From the NCBI GenBank assembly GCA_965214995.1, contig CBDCCT010000002.1, positions 2,914,001 to 2,978,000 on the forward strand: a stretch of DNA of 64,000 bases, given 5' to 3'. The notes under the pieces were generated by a model. It saw only the letters and a list, made by a program, of their open reading frames with translations, ran no database searches and had not been told where the DNA came from. Positions within the stretch are counted from its first letter, which is position 1. Each line of letters opens with the position of its first letter. Both the position numbers and the translations under genes were made by a program. The stretch is from CBDCCT01 sp965214995 (GTDB lineage: Bacteria; Deinococcota; Deinococci; Deinococcales; Trueperaceae). Positions 63,679 through 64,000 of the stretch are shown here, in pieces.

Positions 63679-63744
63679 GCTCGAGCCCCTATGAACACAG
63701 AACATGTTATCCTGCTGTAATAAGTGGGTACGGAGGTTTGTTAA

Positions 63745-64000
63745 GTGTCCGAGGTAGGGGAAAGGATGCTGGCCGAGCTTGTGCGCATCCGCGAGGCGTT
63801 AGAGCGGGAGCAGACGCTGGGCTTTGGCAAAAAGGAGGAGCCGACCTACCTTTTTGTGCGCCATCCCAAAAACGTGGAGGACGCGGACCACCTGTGGTAC
63901 TGGCGCGACAAACATCAGCGGGTCAACCATCCTATTTACGAATCCGATTTAACAGGCTTCATAAGAAGCGTCTACCGGCGCGACCGTAGCGACGCGGGCG
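63745..64000 (+). CDS. Hypothetical protein, truncated by window end
   Basis: The frame from GTG 63745 (GGAGG eight bases upstream) is open to the last base; the visible 85 residues begin VSEVGERMLAELVRIREALE and contain TYLFVRHPKNVEDADHLWYW. A coiled N-terminus rich in Glu and Arg is followed by a basic, aromatic stretch. No family is recognised. Confidence 0.65.
   Translation, partial: MSEVGERMLAELVRIREALEREQTLGFGKKEEPTYLFVRHPKNVEDADHLWYWRDKHQRVNHPIYESDLTGFIRSVYRRDRSDAG

Noticed and set aside
63701..63708. AACATGTT palindrome as a LexA-like box
   Set aside because: Only eight bases match and the half-sites are not extended; chance occurrence is likely.

Overview
The window is a 64-kb stretch of GC-rich (roughly 62-65% by eye) bacterial chromosome with about 60 protein genes, one tRNA gene, one intact insertion sequence and two small toxin-antitoxin pairs. 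Type 2 isopentenyl-diphosphate isomerase, several secreted subtilisin-like lipoproteins and, above all, many genes whose start codon lies 5-7 bases after a TANNNT -10 box (the arrangement of leaderless transcripts described in Deinococcus) suggest the phylum Deinococcota, perhaps a Truepera relative. That assignment is an inference from gene content and promoter style, not from a marker gene.

Layout. 1-0.8 kb: end of a rhomboid protease. 1-6.4 kb: a tightly packed peptide-modification cluster (circularly permuted ATP-grasp, alpha-E protein and three transglutaminase-fold proteins). 6.4-13 kb: three paralogous secreted S8 subtilase lipoproteins on the minus strand. 13-22 kb: housekeeping genes (fni, an atypical SDR, cupin, epimerase, VanZ-like, proC, tgt, LolC/E-like permease, recX, tRNA-Pro). 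22-27.5 kb: an export and resistance block (DMT exporter, LMW phosphatase/ArsC-like protein, chrB-chrA, MFS exporter). 27.5-31.2 kb: a sugar ABC importer without ATPase. 31.5-32.5 kb: an RNA methyltransferase. 33-38.7 kb: a light-sensing signalling operon (LOV-multi-PAS histidine kinase, Rcp1-like response regulator, receiver-histidine kinase). 39.2-39.9 kb: a DUF104/PIN toxin-antitoxin pair. 40.2-44.8 kb: pyruvate dehydrogenase E1 and E2. 45-50.6 kb: mixed redox, membrane and hypothetical genes. 50.6-62.3 kb: a large minus-strand carbohydrate locus (sugar kinase, glucosamine-6-phosphate deaminase, family 4 glycosidase, two Gfo/Idh/MocA oxidoreductases, Zn-dehydrogenase, ABC importer), split by a VapBC pair and an intact IS4-family element, with a divergent LacI regulator at 62.6-63.7 kb. 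The last 0.25 kb begins an unrecognised gene.

How genes fit together. The carbohydrate locus probably imports a glycoside, splits it by NAD-dependent GH4 chemistry, phosphorylates an amino sugar and deaminates it to fructose-6-phosphate. No nagA is present, which points to free glucosamine rather than N-acetylglucosamine. Neither ABC importer encodes an ATPase, so a shared ATPase elsewhere is expected. The LOV kinase operon should couple blue light to a phosphorelay through a stand-alone receiver.

Sequence-wide signals: CTCGAG (often GCTCGAGC) is strongly over-represented in coding and non-coding DNA; unrelated genes carry in-frame 12- or 15-bp tandem duplications; and at least fourteen genes have leaderless-type promoters.
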